Below, one piece after another: positions 36,853-45,827 of a stretch of 64,000 nt of DNA (the first letter of the stretch is position 1; each line of letters starts with the position of its first letter). Position numbers and translations under genes: made by a program. The stretch is from positions 186,001 to 250,000 of the forward strand of contig NC_011982.1 of NCBI RefSeq assembly GCF_000016285.1, read 5' to 3'. This DNA comes from Allorhizobium ampelinum S4 (lineage in GTDB: Bacteria > Pseudomonadota > Alphaproteobacteria > Rhizobiales > Rhizobiaceae). Under the pieces are notes generated by a model that made no database searches, was not told the origin of the DNA, and saw only the letters and a list, made by a program, of their open reading frames with translations.

Positions 36853-37786
36853 TCAGTTTCCATTGAGTGCCTCAACGATGCGATTCAGGGGCGCGCGAGC
36901 TAACCCCAGCGAAGCAAGAGTTCGGCCAGTTTCAAAGAGGTTCTCCTCGAGAACAAGGCCGGCCTCCTCGATAACAGAGTTCATTGCTGGGGCCTGCCCT
37001 CCATACCATTTTTTCGAGTATTCGAAATCTGTTTCAGAGTGTTGACCGAGCGCGCGAACAATCTCAAGGCGTTCATTGTCTAATGCGAGAACACGCTCGA
37101 TCGCTTGCGGCACAAACCCCCGGTAGAATTTCGGGAGAGGGCTCAGCCCGCATTCATCGCGACTCTTGCCGCTAGTATGCCAGGAGGATGTGCAACCGGG
37201 TTGGTATTCGATAAAAATATGGAGGCAGTATTTTTGTACCACTGCAGTCGGTTTGGGAAAAGCGCCTCAAAGCGACTTGTGAGATCCTCGCTGAGAGGCC
37301 GTGTTGCCGCAACCTCGAAACAGGTTTTCACGCCAAGCATATTAACGCGTTTACCCACACGGCGGCAGGCATATGGGGATGTGGTTGACTCAATGATTGC
37401 AGCAGGCGACAAACTGGGGGATAGGATTTTCTTGCAAGTCAAAGACGTTGCACTGCCCGGCAAAGCTACGAGCACAGAGTGACTCAGGTCGGATTCAGCA
37501 ACTGCCGTAGAATACCCTCATGTCCCAACGTTGGAACTGTCAGAAAGACGAACTCTGCGTCCGAGATTATGGCTTGGAGATCATCCTCCAACTGCGGCTC
37601 GAAGCTGCCTCCATAGGTCGGGCCTACCAGTTGCAGCGTGACTATGCTTCTGACTTGAGTGTAATTGCTTCGGTTGGAAGGTGGTGCCCAGATAACGGCA
37701 TGGACTCGACCGCTGAGCCTCAGAGCGATATCGCCGGCAAGGGTGAGAGCAAGGTTCCCTGCGCCGAGAATAGCTATCTTGGTCAT
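36853..37786 (-). pseudogene. vis: Vitopine synthase pseudogene
   Basis: The start is intact ([24 protein letters not shown], Rossmann motif present). The frame is lost near 37484 after LRQLLNPT, resumes as [23 protein letters not shown], is lost again near 37145 ([14 protein letters not shown]), and resumes [29 protein letters not shown] to the end ...VEALNGN. Between KKWYGGQA and PAMNSVIEEAG 49 codons present in the intact gene are deleted. Two frameshifts plus a 147-bp deletion leave no chance of a working enzyme. Confidence 0.92.
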
Positions 37787-38047
37787 TGTAAAATTGGAAG
37801 GATTTTGTGGTATGGACCCCCGGTAAGTTGGCCATTAAATAGAAGGATCGGGGCGGGAAAGTCCAATTTGCCGGCCCAACTTTCGCGACTTAGCGGTAAA
37901 ATAGATCACTGCATACGTCAGACGCATGACTTTATTGGCCTAAATCATCTTTATGTGGGGTCGGGAGAAGCAGAAAAAGCAGCACATTCAAATGACCAAT
38001 TATTGCAAGCAGAATTCGTGGTTCACGTAAGCCCTGACGTCTTTTGT

Positions 38048-38072
38048 TGGCAGGATTTATTGCTAAGTCATC
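38048..38072 (+). other. T-DNA 3 right border repeat
   Basis: TGGCAGGATTTATTG, then a degenerate part ending GTCATC. It is the homologue of the T-DNA 1 right border (both have ATTTAT and GTCAT) and closes a T-DNA of about 3.0 kb. Confidence 0.72.
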
Positions 38073-38203
38073 TTTATTAGTTTGTGCATTGGTAAATTCG
38101 TTCATAATTTCAAGACTCTATAACCGATGTTCTGCCCCAACGTCGTCCTCCCCATCCAAATCTGTGATCGCTTTTCCAAAGGACGCGCAACAGGAGTTTC
38201 TCC

Positions 38204-38290
38204 ATGGAGAGTCCATTGGAGATTCTCACCCCTAGGAAGCCAGGACACGAGGTTCCCCGGCACTGGCCGGACGAGGTGAAGGCGCACGTT
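38204..38290 (+). pseudogene. IS66 TnpA N-terminal scrap
   Basis: MESPLEILTPRKPGHEVPRHWPDEVKAHVVSDSLRP resembles the start of IS66 TnpA (RRRWPDEVKAQIVSESL.PG), with no downstream part. 38291-38672 shows nothing I can identify. Confidence 0.6.
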
Positions 38291-38672
38291 GTTTCGGACA
38301 GCCTCAGGCCTCCGGAGTTAACAGGTTTACCTAAACTCCTGGCGGCGAAGCTGCTGGTTCATCCACCTGTGCCCCATAAAAGGTACGGCGGACGTGTGGA
38401 TGCCATTGATAACCGTGGTATCCCGAAGTCCGATCCCATCCTACTGTCAAACCCGTTGCTCGACATATCGGTAGGGTTGTTCTTCTGCCGCAGGCACCTC
38501 AACAAGCTGGCGATACGGCGAGCCCTACCAATCAGGTGTGTATGCGCTTGGCATTGAGCCTCGTACCGACAACGCAGAAGATCTCCCCCTCCTGCAGCCG
38601 GCCGAGAGTTGCAGTCATACGATCGAAATAGCGTTTTGGCTCTTCCGGATACGTCTGAAGCATGGTCTGTTG

Positions 38673-39240
38673 TTATGACCCTCCGTAGACCTGAAACGAT
38701 CCTTTTTGATCTGGATGATACTATCCTGGCAGGAATCGGAGGGCAATCATTCTCGGTGTGGCCACCGAGTTGGAACATCTCAGCTACACAAGTTAGTTGG
38801 TGCTGCGTTCCGCGTCGAAACCGCGCTGCACGAATTTTGGACGTCATCCGAGCAAGCGAAAGAAGTTCGCCTTGGATCGTTCGGCGGGATCAACCAGGCC
38901 CGTGAAATTATGACAACGGAGGCTCGGGCTAGCATAGCCGCTCTCGGATCGCAGCACGAGGGGACTACGTTCAGCGACCTCTTTACAAGAGCGAGAAGCG
39001 CGAGCATCCAACTCGTAGACGAGGCAGTGACGACCATGCTGGCGTTTCAACAAATGGGGATACGTTTCGGATTGGTGACAAATGGAGCCGCCGATATTCA
39101 GCGATGAAAGCTCGATCGGTTTGGCCTTGTAAGCTATTTCGACCACGTGCAAATAGAAGGTGAACTCGGGTTTGGAAAACGAGAGGAGCGAGCGTACCAT
39201 CCATGCGATGGAAGCGCTCGGATCGGCGCTTCGCAAAACT
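38673..39240 (+). pseudogene. HAD-family hydrolase pseudogene
   Basis: It starts MTLRRPETILFDLDDTILAG (HAD motif I), changes frame after about 30 codons, continues FRVETALHEFWTSSEQAKEVRLGSFGGINQAREI...MLAFQQMGIRFGLVTNGAADIQR (motif II region), then a stop, then KLDRFGLVSYFDHVQIEGELGFGK. At least one frameshift and one stop. Not similar in detail to the HAD gene at 21335. Convergent with traR. Confidence 0.72.
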
Positions 39241-39257
39241 TGGATGGTTAACCCCCC

Positions 39258-39962
39258 TCAAATGAGTCTTCGTCGGATTGCCAGCGCGGTTAGGTGAGCC
39301 TTGGAGCGGACGTCGAAGCGCTTCATGGCTTCGCGAAGCTTGACGCGGACGCTGTTGTACTTGACCCCTTCGACGTCGGCGATCTCCTCCATCGTCTTGC
39401 CGACGGCAATCCATCTCAGATAGGTGGCCTCCTTCGGATCGAGCCATGCGGCATCTTCCGCGGTAGGGGTGGTGCGGAGGAATGAGATACGGGCATGGAT
39501 CTGCCCGATGGTTCCCGCGGCTGCCACTGCATCGATTTCCCGATCGAGATCAATCACCGGCTTCTCTGATGCCAGCGTGAACATCGACATCGAGCCGTTG
39601 GCAGTCTTGATGGGTATGGTGATGCCGGAGCGGATGCCGAAATCGGCTGCGTGGGCATAGAAGGCACGCTCGTCCTTCGACAGTGTCGGTCGCTCGTGCT
39701 CGCCAGACCAGGTGAAGATGTGCTTCCGGGATCTTGCGCGCTTGACGACCGGGTCGAGAGCGTCGAACTTCTTGTCGAAATAGACCGACTGCCACTCGGG
39801 ATGATAGTTGGTGACGGCGGTGATGTGCCTGTGCTGGATATGGAGGTAGGCATAGCCGGTGAAGCCGAAATGATCGGCGATGTCCGCCAACCCGGTCTTC
39901 AGGATGCACTCATCGCCTTCGATCGCGGCAAGATCAGTCAGCTTGTCCAGCTAGTGCTGCAT
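39258..39962 (-). pseudogene. traR: TraR quorum-sensing activator with amber stop at codon 4
   Basis: TraR binds 3-oxo-octanoyl-homoserine lactone and activates tra/trb transfer genes. The frame from the ATG at 39962 reads [50 protein letters not shown]. Remembered TraR proteins have Trp at position 4, so TGG has become TAG (39951-39953). Everything after is intact: the ligand-binding domain (Y, W and D residues of [21 protein letters not shown]) and the LuxR HTH ([54 protein letters not shown]), total about 234 codons. Translation could restart at TTG 39890, giving 210 residues without the N-terminal helix. It lies 210 bp downstream of the catabolic operon on the same strand, as traR does in octopine plasmids. 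Confidence 0.88.
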
Positions 39963-40173
39963 TATTCATCTCCGTATTTTGTCAGATGGAACAGTTGAGC
40001 ATTGTCCCTCCCTTAGGGCGATATACAGAATGAAATAAATAGAGGACGGTTAAGCAAACCGTTGCAAGTTAAGGCATGGAGATAGGAAGAGAAGGCTACC
40101 AATTCTTCCACAACGACAAAAAAGTCCTTTGCGATACAATCCTTTCTTTATGGATATGCACCAGATACATCGG

Positions 40174-41568
40174 TCAATCAGACGGATAGTCTTGGCTGCG
40201 GGCCATTTCACCCAAGGTAACAGGTTTAACAGGTGCTCGAATATTCATGTATCCCACTTGGCCGGGCGGTTGAGCGGTCGCATCTCCTATCAACTCACAT
40301 ACTGTTAGGCCGCACGATCGACCCTGGCACGGCCCCATTCCAGCGCGACTGAAAGCCTTTGCCTGGTTCGGGCCCTTCGCGCCGCGAGCTGCAATTGCGC
40401 GGATCTCCCCCGCCCGTACCTCCTCACACCGACAAACGATCACGTCGTCTGCCGGCATTCGGAACTGAGGCGCGGGCCGATAGAGCTTTTCGAGAAACAG
40501 GCGTCCGCGGCTGGCTTTACGGAGCTGTTTCCGTGCCGCAGCTTCGCTTTTACTGGCATCTCGCGACTTGTTGTCGAGCATCTTGAGAATGCCCGCCACC
40601 ACAAGTTGACCCCTGCAAGATGCTGCCTCGGCCCCGCTGATGCTGGCACTATCCCCGGCAATGAAAAGGTTTCGCACCGAAGTCTGACCGCAGTCATCGA
40701 GGACAGGTTCAAAAGCCAATCGCTCGTCGTTCCAGTCGTGCCTGACACCGACCGACATCGCGAGATTAACTTGCGGTACGACACCCTGGTGTAGAAGAAG
40801 TGTTTCAGCCTCTACCGTGTGGCTCTTGCCACGCAGCGTATATTTTACACTGGTAAGATCATTTTCGCCTACCGCCTCGAGCGTTGAGACGCCGCGGACT
40901 ACCCTCACCTTCGCTTGGACTTCGCGCATCAGCTTGATGCCCTTCCGGAAGTAAGGAGTGGCAAGGAACGCTGGGGCAAATGGCAAAGCCCTGATAGCAT
41001 TTGACCATGGCGTCGTATCCAGAACAGCTGAGACATTCACGCCAGCCCGAATATATTGTGCCGCGAGCAGATACAGGAGCGGGCCGCAGCCTGCGAGGCA
41101 CGTGCTGCCGCCAGGGACAGTCCCGCTTGCCTTCAACATCGTCTGAGCAGCGCCTGCGGTCATGACGCCAGGCAGTGTCCATCCCTTGATTGGAAATGGG
41201 CGCTCCAGCGCACCAGTTGCGATAATTACGAACCGCGCTCCGATGAAGCGTGCTCGACCGGCGGCGGATATGCCAATAGAAAGTTGCTCGCTTGTTTGCT
41301 CGATCATGAATGCTGTTGTGCGGGGCAAATAGGTTGCCCCGCATGCGTGGAAATCTTCGGCCAGTTGCCGGCCAGCTAGGTAATCAGGGCCCAGGATGGT
41401 CCCCAGGTCCGGACGCTCGTTCAAGACAGATCGATATATCTGGCCACCGGCTCCAATGCCTTCGTCGATCAAAGTTACGGATAGTCCGGCATTGCGAGCC
41501 TCGACTGCGGCAGACATACCGGCCGGGCCAGCACCGATGATGACAATATCAATGAGTTCCCGGGTCAT
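40174..41568 (-). CDS. Opine-type oxidase alpha subunit (FAD, BFD-type [2Fe-2S]) locus 1
   Basis: Homologue of OoxA/NoxA, the large FAD subunit of the soluble oxidases that split opines into amino acid and 2-oxo acid. The start at 41568 overlaps the small-subunit stop (ATGA). Residues count from there: DIVIIGAGPAGMSAAVEAR (FAD Rossmann, near 5-23), a second dinucleotide fold GGSTCLAGCGPLLYLLA, NLFIAGDSASISGAEAA, and a C-terminal cysteine cluster CRCEEVRAGEI...AGMGPCQGRSCG typical of BFD-like iron-sulfur domains. About 464 residues. It works with the two genes upstream as a heterotrimer. The opine substrate is not determinable from sequence. Confidence 0.85.
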   Translation of the reverse strand: MTRELIDIVIIGAGPAGMSAAVEARNAGLSVTLIDEGIGAGGQIYRSVLNERPDLGTILGPDYLAGRQLAEDFHACGATYLPRTTAFMIEQTSEQLSIGISAAGRARFIGARFVIIATGALERPFPIKGWTLPGVMTAGAAQTMLKASGTVPGGSTCLAGCGPLLYLLAAQYIRAGVNVSAVLDTTPWSNAIRALPFAPAFLATPYFRKGIKLMREVQAKVRVVRGVSTLEAVGENDLTSVKYTLRGKSHTVEAETLLLHQGVVPQVNLAMSVGVRHDWNDERLAFEPVLDDCGQTSVRNLFIAGDSASISGAEAASCRGQLVVAGILKMLDNKSRDASKSEAAARKQLRKASRGRLFLEKLYRPAPQFRMPADDVIVCRCEEVRAGEIRAIAARGAKGPNQAKAFSRAGMGPCQGRSCGLTVCELIGDATAQPPGQVGYMNIRAPVKPVTLGEMARSQDYPSD

Positions 41569-41870
41569 GCGCGCGTATTCCGTTTGTGGCTTGGGCCGGG
41601 AACGCCGGTCGTAACCGTCATTCCTTCGCGAACAGGCGTCAGACATGCCTGTCGGTTTGCTTCACCATCGATCGTAACGAGACAGTCGAAACACACGCCC
41701 ATGCCGCAGTAAGGCGCCCTGGGCGCGCCGCTTACCGGGGTCTTCCGAAAAGGGGTTACGCCTGCAATAAGCAGCGCCGTGGCGACTGTATCGTCAGGTG
41801 AGGCGGCAACCAAATGGCCGTCGACGGTGAGGCAGACGGTCACCTTTGCTTCACTCAGATGCCGGAACAT
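41565..41870 (-). CDS. Opine-type oxidase small [2Fe-2S] subunit, locus 1
   Basis: About 101 residues from the ATG at 41870 (MFRHLSEAKVTVCLTVDGHLVAA). A ferredoxin-like fold with APYCGMGVCFDCLVTIDGEANRQACLTPV carries the Cys ligands of a plant-type [2Fe-2S] cluster. It passes electrons between the FAD subunits. It overlaps the beta-subunit gene upstream by about 20 bp and the alpha gene downstream by 4 bp, so it is surely co-translated with them. Confidence 0.85.
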   Translation of the reverse strand: MFRHLSEAKVTVCLTVDGHLVAASPDDTVATALLIAGVTPFRKTPVSGAPRAPYCGMGVCFDCLVTIDGEANRQACLTPVREGMTVTTGVPGPSHKRNTRA

Positions 41871-42993
41871 GGGCAAGTCTCCGTGCGCTAAAGGGGTCGA
41901 GAACCGCCGGCCAATCGCCAGCGGCAATCGCTTCGGCTATAATTCGGGTGTGAGCGGCCGCCAATGTTATGCCGCTATGACAGGTGACGACGTAAGCGCC
42001 TGGACAGGTTATCGACTCATCGTAGATCGGATATCCATCAGGACTCATCACTCGCAAAGCACCCCAGGTTCGAACGATCTGAGCCGATGCCAACCGCGGA
42101 AACGTTTGAACAGCGCGTTTGGCGATCGTTGCCAGCGTTCTGCTGTCAGTGCTCTTGTCGAATCCTGCATCTTCCTTCGAGTCTCCAATCAAAACTCCCC
42201 CTTCGTTCGTCTGACGGACGGACCCGGTCGGATAGTCGAGAAAATGTTCGAGCTTTTCGGTGACGATGATCTGTCCCCGTTCAGGTGCGACCGGGGCGGT
42301 AAGTCCGACCATCGGCGCAAGATCTTTATTGCCAAGCCCCGCGGCGAGGACAATCTTGTTGCACGAGACCTCGCCGCTTGCGCTACGGACACGGAATCCA
42401 CTGCTCGAGGGCGTGATTGTCGCGACATGCTCACCAGCCCGGTACGAGACACCACGCTGGTTCGCTACCTTGTGAAGCGCTCCGAGCAGCCGGAGCGCAT
42501 TGATGTGTCCGTCTGCGGCGCTGTAAGTGCCACCTACCACGTCCGGGCCGATGCCCGGCATCATCTTTTTCATCTGAGCATGGTCGAGGATTTCGAAGCT
42601 AGCGGTATCAGGAGCGATATTGTGCAACCTCCGAAGAGCAAAGGCCCGTTGCTCAAGCTCGTCTTCGCTAAGACACACGATGAAACCGCCAGGCCGGGAG
42701 TAAAAAAGAGGCATCTCTGCCTCGTCCGAAAGCTCACTTGCAAAGCTCTCCCAAAGGTTTGCAGACGTTGCGCTCCATCGGGCATAAGCGGGGTTCTCCA
42801 GACCTTTGCCATGAACCCAAATTAAGGCAAAGTTGCCGCGCGAGGCCCGAAAGGCATCATCGCCCTCATCAAGAACTATGACGGACTGGTTTCGCTGGCT
42901 CAGACCATAAGCGAGGGTCATCCCTACGACGCCCCCGCCGATGACGACGACGTCACTCTCGTCGCGATTAGAATTCATGGCTGCAGATATCAC
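41851..42993 (-). CDS. Opine-type oxidase beta subunit (DAO family), locus 1
   Basis: 380 residues of the D-amino-acid oxidase/glycine oxidase family, like OoxB/NoxB. DVVVIGGGVVGMTLAYGLSQ (near 14-33) binds FAD, followed by VLDEGDDAFRASRGNFALIWVHGKG and LVAAGLGNKDLAPMVGL-type motifs, with a C-terminal GAYVVTCHSGITLAAAHTRIIAEAI FAD loop. This is the subunit expected to oxidise the secondary amine. The GTG at 42993 overlaps the permease stop; an ATG at 42978 is the alternative. A paralogue is at 60018-61160. Confidence 0.85.
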   Translation of the reverse strand: MISAAMNSNRDESDVVVIGGGVVGMTLAYGLSQRNQSVIVLDEGDDAFRASRGNFALIWVHGKGLENPAYARWSATSANLWESFASELSDEAEMPLFYSRPGGFIVCLSEDELEQRAFALRRLHNIAPDTASFEILDHAQMKKMMPGIGPDVVGGTYSAADGHINALRLLGALHKVANQRGVSYRAGEHVATITPSSSGFRVRSASGEVSCNKIVLAAGLGNKDLAPMVGLTAPVAPERGQIIVTEKLEHFLDYPTGSVRQTNEGGVLIGDSKEDAGFDKSTDSRTLATIAKRAVQTFPRLASAQIVRTWGALRVMSPDGYPIYDESITCPGAYVVTCHSGITLAAAHTRIIAEAIAAGDWPAVLDPFSARRLAHVPASE

Positions 42994-43787
42994 GCCTGAC
43001 CCTCACCAACGAAGAGGCGCTCAAGTCCGTACAACCGATCCAAGATCACCATGAGGATAACGGTGAAAAGAATAAGCAGCGCGGAGACGGCGCAGATGAG
43101 TGGGTCGATATTATCCTGAATGTAGTTGAACATCTGGACCGGCAACGTGGTTGTCGTCGGCGATGCGACGAAGATGGTCATCGTGGTTTCGTCAAAACTT
43201 TGAATGAACGATAATGCAAAGCCACTTGCAATTCCCGGTACGATCAGCGGCAGAATGATCCGCTTGTATATCGTCAGTCGACCGGCGCCGAGGGAAGCGG
43301 CCGCGTCTTCGATCCGCATATCCATCCCCGAGGCGCTTGCAAGGATCATACGCATTGCGAACGGGAACACGATCACGATGTGCCCGATGATTAGGCCTGT
43401 CGTGGTACCGGAAATGCCGATTTCGGTCAGGAAGCGAAGAAAGGCAATACCAAGAACCACATGCGGGAGCATCAACGGTGACAGAAACAGCGCATTCAAG
43501 GCTGCGCGACCGAGGAAACGATAGCGGGCGATCGCGAGGCCAGCCGGGACAGCGAACAGCAGTGCTATGACAGTTGATGCAAGTGCAATTCCGACGCTCG
43601 TTTTAAACGACTCGAAGAACTCCGGTCGTTCGGTTAGCCGTTGAAACCAACGCAATGAGAAACCGTTGGTTGGCAATGCGAGATAGTTCTCCGGCGTAAA
43701 CGCGATCAGGCAAACGAGCACCATCGGTGCCAGAAGGAAAATTACAAAGAGGGTGTTGAACAGAAGTGCGATGGGCCCATTTTTCAT
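42990..43787 (-). CDS. ABC transporter permease, PotC-like, locus 1
   Basis: Inner-membrane permease of the spermidine/putrescine-type importer family. The start at 43787 overlaps the previous gene (ATGA). Six hydrophobic segments begin with IALLFNTLFVIFLLAPMVLVCLIAF. The cytoplasmic EAA loop is EDAAASLGAGRLTIYKRIILPLIVPGI. About 265 residues. Partner of the PotB-like gene. Confidence 0.85.
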   Translation of the reverse strand: MKNGPIALLFNTLFVIFLLAPMVLVCLIAFTPENYLALPTNGFSLRWFQRLTERPEFFESFKTSVGIALASTVIALLFAVPAGLAIARYRFLGRAALNALFLSPLMLPHVVLGIAFLRFLTEIGISGTTTGLIIGHIVIVFPFAMRMILASASGMDMRIEDAAASLGAGRLTIYKRIILPLIVPGIASGFALSFIQSFDETTMTIFVASPTTTTLPVQMFNYIQDNIDPLICAVSALLILFTVILMVILDRLYGLERLFVGEGQA

Positions 43788-44641
43788 GACGAAAATACCT
43801 GTGAGTAGCGACGTTCCACGAGACGATTCCATCCGATGACAAGGAACACGATGCCGATCAGCAATAGGACGGCGATCGCGGCACCAAGCGGCCAGTTCAG
43901 CGTATTCAGGAACTCGTCATAGGCGAGCGTTGCAGCCACCTTGAGCCGCCTGCCCCCGATAATCGCAGGCGTTGCAAAGGCGCTGGCGGAAAGCGTGAAG
44001 ACGACGATACTGCCTGATAAAATACCGGGCATTGCTTGGGGTAGAACAATACGCCTGAAAATAGTCGCCGGTCCGGCCCCAAGTGACGAGGCCGCCCGCT
44101 CGGTCGACGGATCCATGCGCCCGAGCGAGGCCCATACGGCGAGGACCATAAACGGCACGAGAACGTGTGTCAGCGCTATGACGACCCCCGTTTCCGTGAA
44201 CATCAGCGAGACAGGCGCGTTGACGAGCCCCAGCTTTTGCAGACTTTGTGAAAGGATACCGTTACCAGCTAGGATCAGCGCCCAGCCAAGCGTTCGAGCC
44301 ACGACGGAAACCAACAGCGGCCCGATGACGACCAGAATCATCATGGAGCGCCAGGGTTCACGCATGCGTCGGAGAATGTACGCCTCCGGCACACCGATGA
44401 GAATGCTGGTCAACGTCACCAGGAGGGATATCCGGAGAGTTCGGAAGAAAATCTCCGCAAAGTAGCTGTCGGAGAATATTTCCCTGTAGTTTTTGGTCAC
44501 CAGAACCGGAATGATGCCCTCGGTCGAGCTCCATTCATTGAGGGAAAGGATGACCGTCATGACGAGAGGTACGGCAACGATACCAAGAAAAAGTAGCGCT
44601 GCCGGCGTCGTTAAAATGTAAGCTTCGCGGCGGACGCTCAT
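43784..44641 (-). CDS. ABC transporter permease, PotB-like, locus 1
   Basis: 285 residues, polytopic, opening MSVRREAYILTTPAALLFLGIVAVPLVMTVILSL. EAA loop ERAASSLGAGPATIFRRIVLPQAMPGI interacts with the ATPase. ATGA overlaps on both sides. Forms the channel with the PotC-like subunit. Confidence 0.85.
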   Translation of the reverse strand: MSVRREAYILTTPAALLFLGIVAVPLVMTVILSLNEWSSTEGIIPVLVTKNYREIFSDSYFAEIFFRTLRISLLVTLTSILIGVPEAYILRRMREPWRSMMILVVIGPLLVSVVARTLGWALILAGNGILSQSLQKLGLVNAPVSLMFTETGVVIALTHVLVPFMVLAVWASLGRMDPSTERAASSLGAGPATIFRRIVLPQAMPGILSGSIVVFTLSASAFATPAIIGGRRLKVAATLAYDEFLNTLNWPLGAAIAVLLLIGIVFLVIGWNRLVERRYSQVFSS

Positions 44642-45681
44642 ATCCGCTCCCCCGCCGCTTTACTGACGATCAGGTCTTCCGGCTTGACGGTGAGACAGAC
44701 CTCGGCGTTTTCGAGAGGAATGAAAGTGCCATTATTTGGACTGACGACAATCGCGCGACCTGCGGCCGTATCGATCTGGAGGAGCCAGTGGTCGCCCTGG
44801 AAGACGCGCGTTTTCACCCGACCCCGCAAACCAGGCTGGGTCTCAGACGACATCGAGATTTTCTCTGGTCGGACGGAGAAAGACACCCGGCCTTCGTGGG
44901 TACGACTGAATGGAACGGTGTAATCGCCAAACGTCAGGCCGTCTGCGGACGTTGTTCCCTCGAAGACGTTCGTCTTGCCCAGAAACGACGCCACGAAAGG
45001 AGTGGCCGGAGTTTCGTAAACGTCTTGGGGTGTGCCGATCTGCTCGACTTTCGCAGCGCTCATCACAACGATACGGTCAGAAAGAGCCAAAGCCTCGTGC
45101 TGATCATGGGTAACGAGAACGGTCGTCGTGCCGAGGGTCTGTTGTATCTGCCTCAACTCGATCTGCATTTCCTCGCGCATTTTTGCGTCGAGATTGGAAA
45201 GTGGCTCATCGAGAAGCAGGATTGCAGGCTTTATGATGAGCGCGCGGCCGAGCGCAACGCGTTGTTGCTGACCGCCGGACATTTGGCGGGGATAGCGAGC
45301 CGCCTTGTCGGAAAGGCCAACAATATCGAGCATCTCAGAGACGCGCTTGGTTATTTCGGCCTTCGACACCCCGCGCATTTCCAGCCCAAAAGACAGGTTT
45401 TGGGCAACTGTCATATGCGGAAACAGGGCGTAGCTCTGAAATACGATTCCAAGGCCCCGGCGATTGGGCGGAAGCTTCAAAAGCTCGGCACCATCGAGAC
45501 TAATACTGCCTGACGTCGGCTCCACAAACCCGGCAATCATCTGAAGGGTGGTTGTTTTCCCGCAACCGGACGGGCCGAGGAGCGATACGAACTCCCCTTT
45601 TTCAACATTGAGGTTGATGCCGTCTACGGCGACGGCGGGCCCGTAGACCTTGCGCAGTCTATCCAGACGAAGATAGGACAC
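44638..45681 (-). CDS. ABC transporter ATP-binding protein, PotA-like, locus 1
   Basis: 347 residues from the GTG at 45681, chosen because AAGGAG lies 7 bases upstream. A longer frame to 45798 lacks support. Walker A GPSGCGKTT, Q-loop SYALFPHMTVAQNL, signature LSGGQQQRVALGRAL, Walker B ILLLDEPLSNLDAK and a switch His, then a C-terminal TOBE regulatory domain (SFSVRPEKISM...). PotA/FbpC/CysA class importer ATPase. Confidence 0.88.
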   Translation of the reverse strand: MSYLRLDRLRKVYGPAVAVDGINLNVEKGEFVSLLGPSGCGKTTTLQMIAGFVEPTSGSISLDGAELLKLPPNRRGLGIVFQSYALFPHMTVAQNLSFGLEMRGVSKAEITKRVSEMLDIVGLSDKAARYPRQMSGGQQQRVALGRALIIKPAILLLDEPLSNLDAKMREEMQIELRQIQQTLGTTTVLVTHDQHEALALSDRIVVMSAAKVEQIGTPQDVYETPATPFVASFLGKTNVFEGTTSADGLTFGDYTVPFSRTHEGRVSFSVRPEKISMSSETQPGLRGRVKTRVFQGDHWLLQIDTAAGRAIVVSPNNGTFIPLENAEVCLTVKPEDLIVSKAAGERI

Positions 45682-45827
45682 AGTATTCTCCTTGAAATAG
45701 AAAACGGACAATACGGCGTCGGCGAGTGTTACCTGAAAGGCGGCGTTGCTTTCACCTTGCTTTGTCCGATGAGGGCATAGTGAGCGTCTCCCAGCCACTT
45801 CGTGGCGGGAAACGCATTGTGTCCCTG

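Larger units (their letters stand above)
36303..38072. repeat. Block shared with T-DNA 1 (partner 14999-16973)
   Basis: Homology begins within the last codons of ipt and continues through the 3' region, the vis pseudogene, its promoter and the right border. It is shorter than its partner because of deletions, including 147 bp inside vis. AATAAA for ipt at 36419-36424 corresponds to that of 6b at 15121. 36336-36852 has no gene. Confidence 0.8.

Noticed and set aside
38291..38672. Open frames continuing from the IS66 TnpA scrap
   Set aside because: The sequence after WPDEVKAHVVSDSL stops resembling TnpA and gives no recognisable protein in any frame.
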